Shown one piece after another: positions 5,585-5,857 of a stretch of DNA of 5,857 bases. The notes below the pieces were generated by a model. It was not told the DNA's origin. It did no database searches and saw nothing but the letters and a program-made list of their open reading frames with translations. A program made the translations under genes and the position numbers. This DNA comes from Alistipes sp. Its GTDB lineage: Bacteria > Bacteroidota > Bacteroidia > Bacteroidales > Rikenellaceae. The DNA lies in assembly GCA_017384185.1 (NCBI GenBank), contig JAFNUH010000133.1, forward strand, positions 1 through 5,857, written 5' to 3'. Each line of letters starts with the position of its first letter. The first letter of the stretch is position 1.

Positions 5585-5857
5585 ATGAAGAGACTTTCAC
5601 TTGCCCTAATCATAGTAATTATTGGCGCAGTTTTGATACACCTGATCGACCTCATCCCCACCGAGGAGCCAACGCAGTGCGCCTCATCGGGTGAGCTGAC
5701 AAGAGAGTACATCTCCCCCACACGCATCGTGTGGAGCGAGCACAGCGACAACATATCAAACATTGATTATCTTCTGCGTGAAGGTAATGGTCAGGCAGAC
5801 CTTACAAATAGCCACATCTGCGTGGTGAAGAGCACCTCGACCGAGCACCCCGCAATA
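5585..5857 (+). CDS. Probable exported alpha-L-rhamnosidase-like glycoside hydrolase, 5' end only
   Basis: The first 91 codons of a gene that runs past the window. It starts with ATG 12 bases after the cinA stop, so it may be co-transcribed. Residues 4-23 (LSLALIIVIIGAVLIHLI) are strongly hydrophobic after MKR, acting as a signal peptide or membrane anchor. Cys32 lies too far on and lacks a lipobox, so a lipoprotein is unlikely. The mature part reads REYISPTRIVWSE, then NIDYLLREGNGQADL, and CVVKSTSTEHPAI. From memory this pattern (SPxRIVW, LLxxGxGQ, then a Cys-containing strand before an expected LLDFGKELHGG motif) is the N-terminus of Bacteroidota alpha-L-rhamnosidase-like enzymes with an (alpha/alpha)6 barrel. 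The catalytic domain lies outside the window, so specificity cannot be judged. The reading frame itself is secure; the family call is tentative. Confidence 0.55.
   Translation, partial: MKRLSLALIIVIIGAVLIHLIDLIPTEEPTQCASSGELTREYISPTRIVWSEHSDNISNIDYLLREGNGQADLTNSHICVVKSTSTEHPAI

Noticed and set aside
5434..5694. Plus-strand 86-codon frame spanning the cinA end and the next gene start
   Set aside because: It is an alternative frame of cinA and of the following gene; the frame starting at 5585 has a signal segment and family-like motifs.

Overview
The window looks like chromosomal DNA of a Bacteroidota member, most likely order Bacteroidales. The support is the TAnnTTTG-type promoter -7 boxes, A-rich leaders without clear Shine-Dalgarno sequences, a DUF3127 protein (a family I know mainly from Bacteroidota), short-signal FKBP lipoproteins, and PdxB lacking the far C-terminal part found in E. 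coli. GC is moderate (near 50% by eye). A Rikenellaceae/Alistipes-like origin is possible but not shown. I see no mobile element, CRISPR array, tRNA or rRNA.

Layout: (1) 1-182 (+) is the 3' end of a DUF3127 gene, closed by a strong hairpin with U-tracts on both strands (194-227) that serves as a shared terminator for convergent genes. (2) 244-2040 (-) is a two-gene unit of paralogous FKBP-type prolyl isomerase lipoproteins. It is transcribed leftward from a promoter near 2085 and ends at the shared terminator. (3) 2041-2144 is a compact divergent promoter region holding a -7 box for each direction and a 15-bp palindrome. (4) 2145-5857 (+) is a rightward run: pdxB (vitamin B6 synthesis), a class 2 dihydroorotate dehydrogenase-like flavoprotein with its own promoter and a hairpin leader, cinA/pncC (NMN deamidase) overlapping it by 8 bp, and after 12 bp the beginning of a probable exported alpha-L-rhamnosidase-like glycosidase cut off by the window edge.

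Functionally, the right half is mostly small-molecule and cofactor metabolism (PLP, pyrimidine/FMN redox, NAD-cycle repair), and the left half concerns envelope protein folding. Nothing here is a clear new multi-gene system. The most interesting points are: a dihydroorotate dehydrogenase homologue in which several orotate-site and catalytic positions look replaced while the FMN-binding part is kept; an FKBP lipoprotein pair in which one member seems to carry a doubled N-terminal module and the other a degraded isomerase pocket; and an SSB-like acidic C-terminal tip on the DUF3127 protein.
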